Source: Hormiphora californensis
Lineage: Eukaryota > Ctenophora > Tentaculata > Cydippida > Pleurobrachiidae
Assembly (NCBI GenBank): GCA_020137815.1
Contig: CM035350.1
Coordinates: 9,613,377-9,677,376 of the forward strand
Length of the DNA stretch: 64,000 nt
Direction: 5' to 3'
Below, piece after piece: positions 12,501-22,656 of the stretch. The notes under the pieces were generated by a model, which saw only the letters and a program-made list of their open reading frames with translations, was not told where the DNA came from and ran no database searches. Every line of letters starts with the position of its first letter. The stretch's first letter is position 1. A program made the translations under genes and the position numbers.

Positions 12501-13020
12501 CTGATGGTGACATGTTAGGTAACTGTTCTAATTTCGACCACAGCTCCTCCCTATGACACCACATAGCTTCTGTCTTGGTAACCTCTCTACTGGGCACAAC
12601 CCGGACCCGTGACAGGACTCCAGTGTCCTCCAACAACCGGACAGACCGGGTAATCCGGGCAGGTCGCTCTGGGTGTGACTGAAACAGGTTTTTGTGGTCC
12701 GCCATCTTCATATCATACACCAACACAGTTTTAGAATCTGATGGGAAACAAAGCTGTAAATCTTATTATTAAATCTTTATAACTTACACGATTAGCTGTA
12801 TATATCTAATTTCCGATGAAGTTGGCATCCAAAGTCTAGAATTTAATCTTCACTTACCACAGTTAGATTGTTTGTCATCAGAAATATTGAGCATGTTAGC
12901 CAAGTCTTCAAGTGCATCTAGAAAGGATGGTGTTACATTAAAATGGAAGTGAAGCTTCAGATTGGAACATTGTTACTCACCTAAATCTTCCCGTTTTTTC
13001 GGAAGCGCTATTTCATCCAT
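7858..13020 (-). CDS. HDAC6-like: HDAC6-like class IIb deacetylase: one catalytic domain plus ZnF-UBP
   Basis: Class IIb deacetylases remove acetyl groups from Lys of tubulin and other cytoplasmic proteins; the ZnF-UBP binds free ubiquitin C-termini. Fifteen exons (13020-12981, 12917-12858, 12737-12382, 12289-12159, 12089-11965, 11897-11707, 11579-11493, 11395-11286, 11157-11053, 10862-10695, 9647-9554, 9133-9074, 8519-8358, 8180-8052, 7944-7858) join in phase throughout to 634 aa. Zinc and catalytic motifs are all present: [30 protein letters not shown] basic Ser-Pro-rich linker (exon 10862-10695) follows. The C-terminal finger has its Cys/His set ([32 protein letters not shown]), including the RY and W of the ubiquitin pocket. 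Animal HDAC6 normally has two catalytic domains and ~1200 aa; only a CD2-like one is here. The start is chosen at ATG 13020; no second domain is seen upstream. Confidence 0.9.
8631..9012. repeat. Dispersed repeat with CCCGGC-GCCGGG hairpin, copy 1
   Basis: About 380 bp, ~90% like 16690-16991 by eye: shares GTGATGGCCGTTCGTTCAG, AAAGCTGTAAAGCTGTT, TTGCCATGGCAACCGTGTTA, the hairpin ACCCGGCGAGGCCGGGT and the end GAGGCGCACCCAATGGGTGC. Contains a (GT)n run near 8760-8785. Intronic in the HDAC6-like gene, between exons 9133-9074 and 8519-8358. Confidence 0.8.
9391..9532. repeat. (GA)n microsatellite
   Basis: Nearly pure GA/CT dinucleotide repeat of ~140 bp, with looser GATAGAGAGAG upstream from 9330. 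Intronic in the HDAC6-like gene. The Ser-Leu open frames it creates are not genes. Confidence 0.95.
9771..10563. mobile_element. TA-flanked foldback element in an HDAC6 intron
   Basis: Two ~295-bp inverted arms, nearly identical, around a ~200-bp unique spacer (about 10066-10262). Outer ends are GTAGAGTCGATAACTAC and its complement, flanked by TA on both sides, as for Tc1/mariner-type insertions. No transposase frame. The intron (9648-10694) is otherwise only ~250 bp, so the element makes up most of it. Confidence 0.85.
10883..10939. promoter_or_regulatory. Four perfect CRE-like palindromes next to an exon
   Basis: TGACGTCA at 10883-10890, 10901-10908, 10914-10921 and 10932-10939, spaced 18, 13 and 18 bp: two copies of a 31-bp tandem unit. 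It starts 21 bp into the intron upstream of the HDAC6-like exon 10862-10695. It matches the CREB/ATF consensus; function is not shown. Confidence 0.4.
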
Positions 13021-13445
13021 GTTTAGCTAGTTAAAAGTATGTTAGTAAACACTGTCATTCATCACTCATCGAGGGATCTAGCACTGAATATCTACAAAAC
13101 ATCTACACAGTTAGGCGTGGAATACTGATCAACGGTCGAGCATCAGGGCGTCCAGCATGGATCATGTGTAGAGTATGGACAGTGGAAAGAAGTTTACCAG
13201 TTTAGAGTAGAGTCTAGAGATACTTTAGGCTTTGAGACATTCATTAGAACTAATCGACAGCGTGAACGGTGAGCAAGTAATAATAACATTAAAAATATTT
13301 GGAGCGAAAAGTGTTTATCTCGATCAACTCATGAATAAGCATCATCCCGATCAAAACTCGCTTTCTAAAGCGCATCTTCTTGTGATGTACTTTGAAAAGT
13401 CATTTGGAAGTTAATAGGTTAAATAGAATGATGTGTTGTGTCATC
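13021..13445. other. Upstream region of the HDAC6-like gene
   Basis: 425 bp between the HDAC6-like start codon and the non-LTR ORF1 remnant. Contains the presumed leftward promoter. No TATA box or CpG-rich block stands out. Confidence 0.5.
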
Positions 13446-14220
13446 TTACACACACTCTATTAATCCCTTCCTAAGTCGATATTGTTTATCTGAATTTTCA
13501 CTCCTTAATCTTTTCAGGGACTCAAGAGTTTTACGCCTCAACTCCCTCTCCTCAAATGTCCTGTCCGGACTAATGTACACATTATGAAAATTATCCGACT
13601 GTTTCAGCTCCTTTGCCTTCTTCAACAAGGTTAACAGATTCTCCCTCGACGACAGGGTGGCAATCATTGGCCGAGTCTTGTTCTCAGATTTTGGCCCAAC
13701 ACGCTTCACGTCGGTGAGTTTCATCCTTTCATTCAACTCCTCCAAAATTCTTTCTACTGCTTTACGGTCCTCTTTAGCAGTGGCGGCTGTATCAGCTGAA
13801 CCCTTCTCCTCCTCAAGATTGAATATCATGAGGTTACAGCTCCTGTCAACTTCATCCGTGATCGGTGCAACCGATTTCTTGAGCACATTCTGTAACTTAG
13901 ATGGGGCAGTAGCAGCAGCACAATTAGTCGAAATGACTGTGGAGAACGATTTCATTTCTCTCTTGACAGTGTCTGTTACAGCTTTAGCAGCAGAGAGGTC
14001 CTCATCCTGAGTGTTCAATCTCCTTTTCTTCAGCCGATTTCGATCTGAATTGGTTAGTTCTGACTTGCGAGAAACAGTAGCCACATAACCATGTCAATCC
14101 TCGGGCGATATCCACGTCAGCAGGAAATTCTGTTTTCGCTGTCTTGCATAATAAGCAGTTCACCGTCTTCTTTGGGCGATATCGCTGAAAGGTGAGGTGG
14201 GGGGGTTGCCGCCACCTCAA
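13446..14220 (-). mobile_element. Non-LTR retrotransposon ORF1-like remnant (PHD-like finger plus RRM-like domain)
   Basis: The upstream part (14220-14060) encodes a Cys-rich module with CLLC and WLCGYC spacing, like PHD-type fingers in some non-LTR ORF1 proteins. The rest (14084-13446) has a basic, coiled-coil-prone stretch, then NLMIFNLEEE, KRVGPKSENKTRPMIATL and VYISPDRTFEERELRRK, typical of the RNA-binding ORF1 proteins of CR1/L2-like elements. The two parts are in different frames and overlap, so one frameshift separates them. No ATG begins the second frame and no reverse transcriptase follows, so this is a remnant. The clade is uncertain. Confidence 0.6.
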
Positions 14221-14449
14221 ATTAATTTGTTTAAAGTAGTGTTGAAAAGTTTGAAACGTGAGAACGTTCGTGAAAATGTGCGTTTTTGCGTTAGCCCTAA
14301 CCCTAAAAAACCGCTGTCAGCACTCACCAAACACACCCTCATACCCACACACCCTCATACACTCCCTCTCTCTGCTCACGTATCTCACCAAACACCCAGA
14401 TTTTAACGCTGGTCTTACGCTTGGCAAACGTTGCTTGCCCCCGGGATAA

Positions 14450-14626
14450 GGCAGCGCTTTTCAAGTCTTACGCAAAAATTCGCAAAAATTCGCGTCCGCG
14501 TCGGACGAATTTGAGCCTGAGGCGGTGCGCGGCGTTAATTCACGAATAATTTTTGGGTCCAGCGCTGCAGAAAATGCATTTAAATGTAACGCGCGAAGGT
14601 GGTCTACAGTGGCTGATTTCTACAAC
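14450..14626. repeat. ~145-bp direct repeat, copy 1
   Basis: TTCGCGTCCGCGTCGGACGAATTTGAG through GTGGCTGATTTCTAC recurs almost exactly at 17394-17534. Just upstream, GGCAAACGTTGCTTGCCCCCGGGATAAGGCAGCGCTTTTCAAG recurs near 15826-15876 and, inverted, at 21350-21450 inside the 5' part of the RLE retroelement. Confidence 0.75.
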
Positions 14627-15877
14627 TAGTGGAAGCTCTTTATTCCCGCCTGGTGAAAGTAGAGAAGTGAAATCTAAGGGAGAATTTTCTTTACGTAATC
14701 TCTAAAAAACCGCTCTTTTCACCACGGTCGGATACCGTACACTTCCACTAACCCTCTTTAATCCCAAACAAATCAAAAAAAAATTAAAAAAAAACACAAA
14801 AGGATAGTTGAAAAGCTAAAAGCGGCAAAAAGGGAACGATAACGTGCAATGAGCAACGCCTGTTACCTGGCAGCTCAGCCGGCAACGTTTCCAACGTTCA
14901 TTTCCAGGTACAACCTCAATCGATCTGGGTTAAAGACTGGGGGCGATTGCTTCTTATTCAGTTCTCATGTCCCAGATATGAACTGAATTGGTCCTCCCAA
15001 CAACTGGAATTGAGGTTCATCTGCCGAGCAACTATACGGCTCGATTAAACGCTGAGAGTCATTACCTTAGGACACCTTTTCCTTAATGAACATTCCCTAA
15101 TTGGAAAATGCGATGACCAAGTTCTGAATCATGGTAGACCTAAACCGCACTCAACAACTGGGAGGGCATTAAGGAAACCAGAACTGAGACAAGGAACTCC
15201 TTCTCAAGGAGTTGCTTTACGAAGAAATTTTGACGATTGTGGACCAACCAGGGACAAAACTTTAGAGTTCACCTAACTGTTTGGACAATTTCATCAAAAC
15301 GGGTCCACATGGAAGTTAAACTGATCACAAAATTGGCCGTGGTTGGATATATCATCCTACGTCCGATTGTTACAAAATAGTACGGTGGTTTATGAGTTCT
15401 CTGTTGATCACAAGAAACTTAGAACGTGAAAAGGATCCATCGGAAGCAGTGCTTTAACTCTGGACCATAAGTTACTGAAGAGAAGGACGCTCAAGCGATC
15501 TCCTAAATCCCACAAAATGACACGGCAAGTCTTCATAACGTCTACAATTCGCCGACACTTTGAGGAACGAAATGACCGAACAGCTTTGATCAGAGAAGGA
15601 GGATGACCGAGCGCTAGAAACTCTACTGATGGGGAAGGAGGTGCAGGTCCAGGAACTACGAAGAATTGAAATTGTTGGTTTAACTGTACGAAGGAAAGAC
15701 GCTGACTAAAGTGCTTTGTTGATAGCCTCAATTTATTTTCAAGTTTCAAGTTTCAAGTTTCAAGTTTCAAGTTTCTCTCTGCTCACGTATCTCACCAAAC
15801 ACCCAGATTTTAACGCTGGTCTTACGCTTGGCAAACGTTGCTGGCCCCCGGGATAAGGCAGCGCTTTTCAAGTCTTA
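14627..15877. other. 1.25 kb without a recognised gene
   Basis: Unique-looking sequence with no supported reading frame. Contains a short (AAGTTTC)n run at 15741-15775, followed by another copy of the GGCAAACGTTGCTGGCCCCCG motif. Probably degraded repeat. Confidence 0.5.
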
Positions 15878-16096
15878 AAGTCGGATTTTTTGAAACTGTC
15901 ACCCCCCTGAAATAACAAATTTGTCATATCTCCGGTTCCTGATAAGATAGAGACTTGAAATTTGGAGGTTCGGAAGAACTTAGCAAGATCTTTATAACCT
16001 CCAAATTTCAAGTCTCTATCTCATCAGGAACCGGACTTATGGTCATTTAAAGAAATTTGAAAACTCAGGGGGGTGACAGTTTCAAAAAATCCGACT
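15878..16096. repeat. Foldback repeat with AAAGTCGGATTTTTTG termini
   Basis: Inverted arms of ~85 bp: AAAGTCGGATTTTTTGAAAC...CAGTTTCAAAAAATCCGACTTT, with an inner pair built on CTTGAAATTTGGAGGTT. About 219 bp, no coding potential. Confidence 0.8.
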
Positions 16097-16689
16097 TTAC
16101 GCAACAAGAATTATTATTGCATTATGTTTCATAATGCTGTGTTTCCCTGCCAACGAATACTCCAACCGATCACTGATAAACGATGAGATCTGGTAAGAGC
16201 CGCTCACAGTCACACCAGACGATACCGTGCAATGTGATCTGATCGTCGTCCGCCAACGCCTAATTACAATGTTATGTGAGACGAAGCTATGCATGGGATA
16301 CTTCTCACGTTCCCTCAGTCACCATACTAACGAGCTGAGCTTTCAACGCCTTTTAGTTTCAATCAGATTTACCAAGAAGTTAAATCCATTCGAGCGCTAC
16401 GGCTATGCTGTAACGCGCGAGGTGTGTATACATACGCTGCATTGAGAGTGTGCGCGCGCAAGTTTTGAGCGCGCGCCACCGAAATCCGTACTGTAATAAC
16501 TTTGCGGACGACGCTTTCAAAATGGATCGGTTGTCAGGCGTTGTCCGTGACGGACGGACGGACGGACGGACATTTAGTTAACTACACGATCTGCTGATTT
16601 CTAAACCCTGAATGATCTTTTTAGCACGTGCGTGCTAAAAACATCATCCCAGGTGATTGCCTTCGGCAATCACCCGGGCAGGGAAAAAA

Positions 16690-16991
16690 TCTCTATTATA
16701 AGTTGGAGATGAACGACGTAGTGATGGCCGTTCGTTCAGCGGTATCTAAGCGACACACTGCTCCTTCATAAAACACTTTATGTGACCAAAGCTGTAAAGC
16801 TGTTACTCACACTTTTGGAACTTCCAGTGAAAGTTTGTCAATATTTTCGAATGACTTTTAACATGACTGTCCCCATAGTTACCGATTCAATTGCCATGGC
16901 AACCGTGTTATTGACGTTAAAAGGGGCGAAAAGAACCACCCGGCGAAGCCGGGTGGGTTATCAAAAAGCCCTTACTTGAGGCGCACCCAAT
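16690..16991. repeat. Dispersed hairpin repeat, copy 2, split by a foldback insertion
   Basis: Second copy of the repeat at 8631-9012. It runs to GCGCACCCAAT at 16991; its last bases (ATGGGTGCGCTAGT) reappear at 17378-17391, beyond the inserted foldback element. It is preceded by a perfect hairpin GGTGATTGCCTTCGGCAATCACC at 16652-16674. Confidence 0.8.
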
Positions 16992-17379
16992 AAGGAACCA
17001 TAATAAAGTTCAAGAGCGCACCCCATCCAAGAGCGCACCACCTCCAAAAGACACCACTTCAAGAGCGCACCACATCAAAGAGAGCTCCCCATCCAGAAGA
17101 TACCGCGCGCAGGGGACACCACGCGCAGAAGAGACCGCACGCGCAAATACAACGCCGCGCTGGTCTCTTCTGCGCGTGGTGTCCCCTGCGCGTGGTATCT
17201 TCTGGATGGGGAGCTCTCTTTGATGTGGTGCGCTCTTGAAGTGGTGTCTTCTGGAGGTGGTGCGCTCTTGGATGTGGTCTCTTTTGGGTGTGGTACGCTC
17301 TCAGGTGTGGTCTCTCTTCGATCGGGTGTGCTCTTGGGTGCTCTTGGAGGCTCTTGAACTTTATTATGGTTCCTTATGG
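16992..17379. mobile_element. 388-bp foldback element nested in the repeat at 16690-17391
   Basis: Inverted repeat with ends AAGGAACCATAATAAAG / CTTTATTATGGTTCCTT and inner arms carrying GATGGGGAGCTCTCTTTGATG; centre near 17155. The uninterrupted copy at 8995-9010 reads CCCAATGGGTGC. Here the sequence is CCCAAT-element-ATGGGTGC, so insertion duplicated 2 bp (AT). The internal GCGC-rich hairpin is highly self-complementary. Confidence 0.85.
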
Positions 17380-17393
17380 GTGCGCTAGTTCGC

Positions 17394-17534
17394 AAAAATT
17401 CGCGTCCGCGTCGGACGAATTTGAGCCTGAGGCGGTGCGCGGCGTTAATTCACGAATAATTTTTGAGTCCAGCGCTGCAGAAAATGCATTTAAATGTAAC
17501 GCGCGAAGGTGGTCTACAGTGGCTGATTTCTACA
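17394..17534. repeat. ~145-bp direct repeat, copy 2
   Basis: Near-identical to 14480-14626 (see that entry), in the same orientation and 2.9 kb away. Confidence 0.8.
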
Positions 17535-17579
17535 TAACAACTTTTTTTAATCGAAAGAAAAAAAAGAAAAAACAAGAAT

Positions 17580-17705
17580 TAAAGTGAAAGCGAAACAACA
17601 ACGAACTGGCTGCGCGTCGCGCATTCGTTGCGCGTAACGATCTCACCGGAGAGATTCACATGCGCAACGTTGCGGGACGCGCAGCCAGTTCGTTGTTGTT
17701 TCGCT
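17580..17705. repeat. Foldback repeat, GCGAAACAACAACGAACTGG arms
   Basis: Arms GCGAAACAACAACGAACTGG and CCAGTTCGTTGTTGTTTCGC with a GC-rich loop (GCGCGTAACGATCTCACCGG). About 126 bp, non-coding. The region to 18350 that follows holds a hairpin CGGGTGAATGCCGAAGGCATTCACCCG (18279-18309) and no supported gene. Confidence 0.75.
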
Positions 17706-18448
17706 TACACTTTATTGCATTATCGTGTTCCATTTTTTCCGATATCATTTTTCGACCAAAATTATTGCATTATGTATTCATAATGCTGTGTTTCCCTGCC
17801 CTACCGTTTCACATGTCAGTGACATTGTCACTGCCAACAGGATCAAGGCTTGGTCATAATGTAATGTGACTGTGAGATGCATACGATCTAGCTGTCAGTA
17901 TACTTCTCACATAGCTTAGAGTTAGCTAACTCCCAATCACATGACACTTGCTAACCAGCTTTTGACATTCCAACTTAACTACTTATCTAACATCTCACAC
18001 TCGACTCACAAGATGAAAATGTGTATGTAACACGCGAAACGCGCGGCAGAGCATTTCATGTTTTGTTGAGTGGCGCGCGCACACACGTCCATCAAACTGT
18101 GTCAATGAGGTGTTTGATGAAGGAGTAGCTCGTCACTGTGTGCGCGGCTCTAGTTGCTACACCGTTGCCCTCGCAACGAAAGTGTGACCAAAAAATGTCC
18201 CTCTACCGATTAGTTAGTATACCAAAATGTCGTTTTCGAATTCTAACCCTGCTATGCCTTTTTACAAAGTAAAAAGGCATCCGGGTGAATGCCGAAGGCA
18301 TTCACCCGGGCAGGGAAAAAATTCAAAGAAAAAAATTATTATTTAAGAAAAAAAGGGGGGGGTGGCGGCCAACATCGGCCTGAATATAAATACGTGTATA
18401 CACTTATAATAATCAAATCTGTAATAAATTAAATATAAAAATAGTCAG

Positions 18449-21400
18449 TTACCCAACTTGGTATATCTGCTCGTCCCTGCTGCCTTCGCCCCTCAATCTC
18501 CCCCGATGCCCCCTGATGGAGATGGTTATTGATCGCACCATGGCGAAAGATAGTCTGAGTCGAAGATAGCGGATACATTGTTCGTAGGAGTATCCCGTTG
18601 TCTTAGCTTTCTTATCGGCTAGCTGTTTCAATGTCTTTTTGAATTCTCGACCGAGTCCCCCCGTTGTGGACATGACCAAAGGTGTAAATGAAGATTTTTC
18701 CACTTCAATGACCCGATGAAGGTAGCCAGTCTTTTTCTCCCTTTCGTGTTTTTCGTACACTTTAGAGATTGACTGGTTAGAGTTAGACGCCACCCTAGGA
18801 TTAAAAATCCTCACATCGAAATAGGTGTTATCCATACTAGACCAGAAATCACGTGTACTGATATCTAACCGAGCACCATCCGCCAAGATTGTTCCCTCTG
18901 GCAGACTCGTACCTCGCACATTTAACAGATGAGGTTCTACCTTCGTATCATGACACACATTACTGAATTCACTTGCGATGAAGTCTCTCACGTTGTTATG
19001 ACGAAAGCAAACAAAACCGCCGATTTTGCATGAAATTGAATGATCAATGCTGTTTTCCTCTCCGCACACGCAGTTGGTAGGCAGTGCTTCTCCCGTCAGC
19101 GGTAGGTTGTATCGTGCAGAGAGGGCATCATGCCATTCTTGTCTGTTCAAGGTAAAGTTTAGTGCTTGGAGGGGAAGACAAGTTAACCAAGAAGATGCAC
19201 CCTTCTCAGACAGGAGATCAAGGTTCCTGCTTTCGGCGCTAGTCATTTTGCTTCGAATTTCCTCGATTTTCTGATGATGAATGTCGTTTTTTGTACGACG
19301 AATAATGGATGATTTCTCAGTTTGTTGGGTTTTGTTAACCTGGAATGTTTCGTGTTGGCCAAGAACCGCTGCAGACAAGTCTTCTGTGATGAATTTAGAA
19401 AAGCTGTACTCCGAATCCGCTGATAGTACTGGATTATCAATTCCCAATCCTCCAAATCTTACAGGAAGGGAGGCGACTGATCTCAAAGTGTCGCTGATAA
19501 CGTGTTGACCAGTTAGTGCAGGGAGAAGTTTCTGGTGGATGGTTTTCACTTTTCTCGATGACTCCGAGTTGTTCGGATATTGCTGGAGTTGTTCTCATCA
19601 AGTAGCTCCACCTTTTTGAGATCCCGATGGTATATGCGCTATAGGCCAGCTGTGGTTCGGTTGCTGCAATTTCACAGAGTTGGCTGACTTCCTCATTCCA
19701 TTTCGCAACCTCGTTCTGAACAAATTCCCTCTGGCTCTCCTCTGTTCCGATGTATGATCCTAGGTAGCGTTGGCCGTCGGTAGTGATGTTGACATCCGTG
19801 AACATTTCCCTTGCAGTTTCTTCGTATTGGGGTTTCACAATAAGCCACGATTTTCCGGGGTTAGGAAGGTACCCGTAGCCCGGTCCATCACTCTTTATTT
19901 TATCCCACCACGATTTTACTGAGGAAAGTTTGCCTCCACCCAGGCCATCATCGGCGTAGAATATTTGAGTGAGGGAGGAGTCCTTTAGGGAGCGAATGAG
20001 GGGCATGAGGCAACAAGCATACATAGGCATAGCCGCAGTGTCTCCCTGGGTTGTACCCTCGGCTGATTTCATAGTCTCATGGGTCATGCCATCGCATAGG
20101 AAGAGATCAGCAGTTAAACCGTATGTATTTTTCAAATATAATTCGAATTCAGGGCAGGTATAGTTAACATTATTCAAAGCTGACACACGATTTAACGAAT
20201 TAAATGCATTACTAGCATCTACAAGCAAAACACATTCACAATTTTCACTCTCAAATAAATCTCTTGCTGCGTGAACAGCAGCTTCCACGCCACTCTCGAG
20301 TCCTGCACACAGTTGAATAGGTGCTGTACATTCAATAATGTCCGGTTTGAGAGCTCGAGTGATAACTTTGCCCACCAGTCGTCTGAGTATTTCACCGATC
20401 CCGATTGGTCTGATACCGTTTGGTTTCTTGCTCAGTGGAACTAGTCGGGAGGCCACATAGGATGTAATATGTTTCGGGTCGATTGGTTCTGTAGCTATCT
20501 TAACAGCAAAGGTGGCAATTGCCTGTGCTAACTCAGTTGACGATGGGCTCAGCTTCTTTGATAACAGTATATGTTTCCATAAACCTGAGTTAGCTCCTGA
20601 TGGACCTCCAGACCCTGATAATGTATTAGCAGCTTTAATGACAGCCGCTGCAGATATTTGGGAGAACATACAATCAGTTTTTGGGAGGAGTGGACCGTTC
20701 AGGAGCGTAGATGAATCTGATTTGGGTGGGTGTTTCTTAGCCAGCTCCTGGACGACAGATGGTGTAATGGGAACTGGTGCTACATCACTTTCACGAACTG
20801 CTCGCAGTGCCTGTCCTACCTTTCCTTGTAGCATCAGTCTTGTAAATGCTTTCAGTGCGTTTCTCGATTTCCCCTCATCGCTTGCCAGTCTGCTTTGAAT
20901 CACCCTGCCCTCTCTCAGTAATGAATGAAAGTCTCCGTCTCGAAAGAGCTTGAGCCTCCTTTCTATGGCGATGGTGTGATCGCGGGATTTACTGTTGGCC
21001 GATGGTTTTTGGAGCACCAATGGAAAGAGTATAAACAGCAGCATGAGTGCAAAGGGCCTGTTACTCGTGTTGTTGTTGAATGAGTTGAGACAATCGGCCG
21101 CTTCACGGACAAAGTCTTTACCTACGCGACCTGAGGGGACCTGGCAGAGATTTTGCCTCCAGAACACTACCTCTTTGTAGGCATGATTGATATCGCGGTG
21201 AAAGTCGGATACATAACACTCTGAATCGTCGCATTTAGGTGTAGTTTCGGCGATATGATCTTCGAGAAGTTTTACCAGGTCAGCTTTCTTCGTGTTGGAT
21301 TTGAATCGTACACCACGGCCACGTAGCTCTGTCCTGATTTGGCTTGAAAAGCGCTGCCTTATCCCGCGCTGCCAGCAACGTTTGCCAATTTTTTGGCGTG

Positions 21401-21449
21401 AATTTGAAAAGCGCTGCCTTCTCCCGCGGGGGCCAACAACGTTTGCCAA
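18449..21449 (-). mobile_element. Non-LTR retrotransposon: reverse transcriptase plus CCHC/restriction-like endonuclease, one frameshift
   Basis: The main frame (21449-19550) encodes a reverse transcriptase with LVDASNAFNSLNR, EGTTQGDTAAMP and the catalytic FYADDGLGGG. The C-terminal frame (19549-18449) holds a zinc-knuckle-like CVCGEENSIDHSISC, the GGFVCFRHNNVRD motif and LPEGTILADGARLDI / YFDVRIFNP, the acidic-Lys arrangement of PD-(D/E)XK restriction-like endonucleases. This architecture is that of target-primed non-LTR elements of the R2/R4-like type; I do not assign a clade. The two frames overlap near 19550 by a single-base shift. No ATG starts the first frame, so the true N-terminus is unknown. 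The 5' region repeats the GGCAAACGTTG motif seen at 14400 and 15830. The element is inserted leftward, opposite to EZH. Confidence 0.85.
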
Positions 21450-22656
21450 GGCGTGAATCAGTCACCAGTCATGGCTGATCTCCGCCAACGTTTCACAAAA
21501 AACGTTGGTGTGAATCAGCCACCCCATACAGAAGTACAGCCAGTATGGTGTAGTGCAGTGGAGTGTGTTGGACTTTACTTACAGAAGTACAGTCGGTATG
21601 GTGTGGTGCAGTGAAGTGTGTTGGGCTTTACTAATAGAAGTACAGCTAGTAAGTTGAGATCTAGCGATGTGAGGCGTGAGCTAGACTACCGTGAGGCATG
21701 CCGTGTATCGTATGGACACAAGTGAGTTTAAGCTAGTATGAATTCTCTCCCGCTCCTTGGTTCTACTACAGGTGAAGCAGAAGGATCCTCACCCAGGTTG
21801 TATAAGACAGTATCGATTGTTTAAGGGCTAAAGCCCTGGAGCTAAAATATTCATTTCTGGATCTCTAGATCCAAGAGCATATTCTATTAATCTGCAGTAA
21901 GCAGAGACAGTATATTTCATCATCCGATTTAAATATGGTTTAACTAACAAAACTTACCTTCAGAAAATATCTTCTTGAAAAATATCTGGAAATCCTTGGT
22001 ATAAAACTAACCGCTTTTGAAACGAGAGTTAGTGAGACGAAGTCCGCACCAAGTGATGCTAGTAGTCAAGACCTAACAGAACTCGTGTTGTTCTTTACAA
22101 TATGGACAATGAAAAGCGGACAATAAATGTATATTTGTATTTGTATTTGTATTGATCCACGCCAAGTAAGCCTGTCAAAACGTGTTTCGACCTAGAGAGC
22201 AAGAGTGCGAGAGTGCCTTCGGATCGAGAAATAGCCACACGTGCCTTCTCTTAGTAATAAACAATGGCACCGACACAAACAACAACTAACAATATCTTCT
22301 TCTTTTCTTCTTCTAAGCAGAGGACACTGGCTAGTGCGAAGCAAGTTAGCCAGTGAGGGGTGGATGCAACGAAGCTCCCTTTCCCCGTCCTGGGAGAGGG
22401 ACTGAGACCGCCCTTTTTTAACAACAAGAACAACAAACAATATCACTAACAATTAAGAATATCACTAACAATTAACAATATCACTATTCACTAACAATAT
22501 CGAGGCTCGAGCTAGGCAGGAGATGTTCCGGTAAATCCTAAGCTGAATTTGCATCACCCGAGGGACCCCCATAACCCTTCTCTATACCTTGGCTACGAAG
22601 TCACCCCTATTGCAGTGTCGCGTTGAGGTGTAATTTAATTACCAACTCTATCTAGC
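21450..22656. other. Upstream region of EZH
   Basis: Holds a ~60-bp imperfect tandem duplication (CAGAAGTACAG...GTATGGTGTAGTGCAGTGGAGTGTGTTGG, 21528-21650) and short AT-rich ACTAACAATATCA repeats near 22440-22500. The EZH promoter and 5' UTR must lie here. No clear core promoter motif. No gene is supported. Confidence 0.5.
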
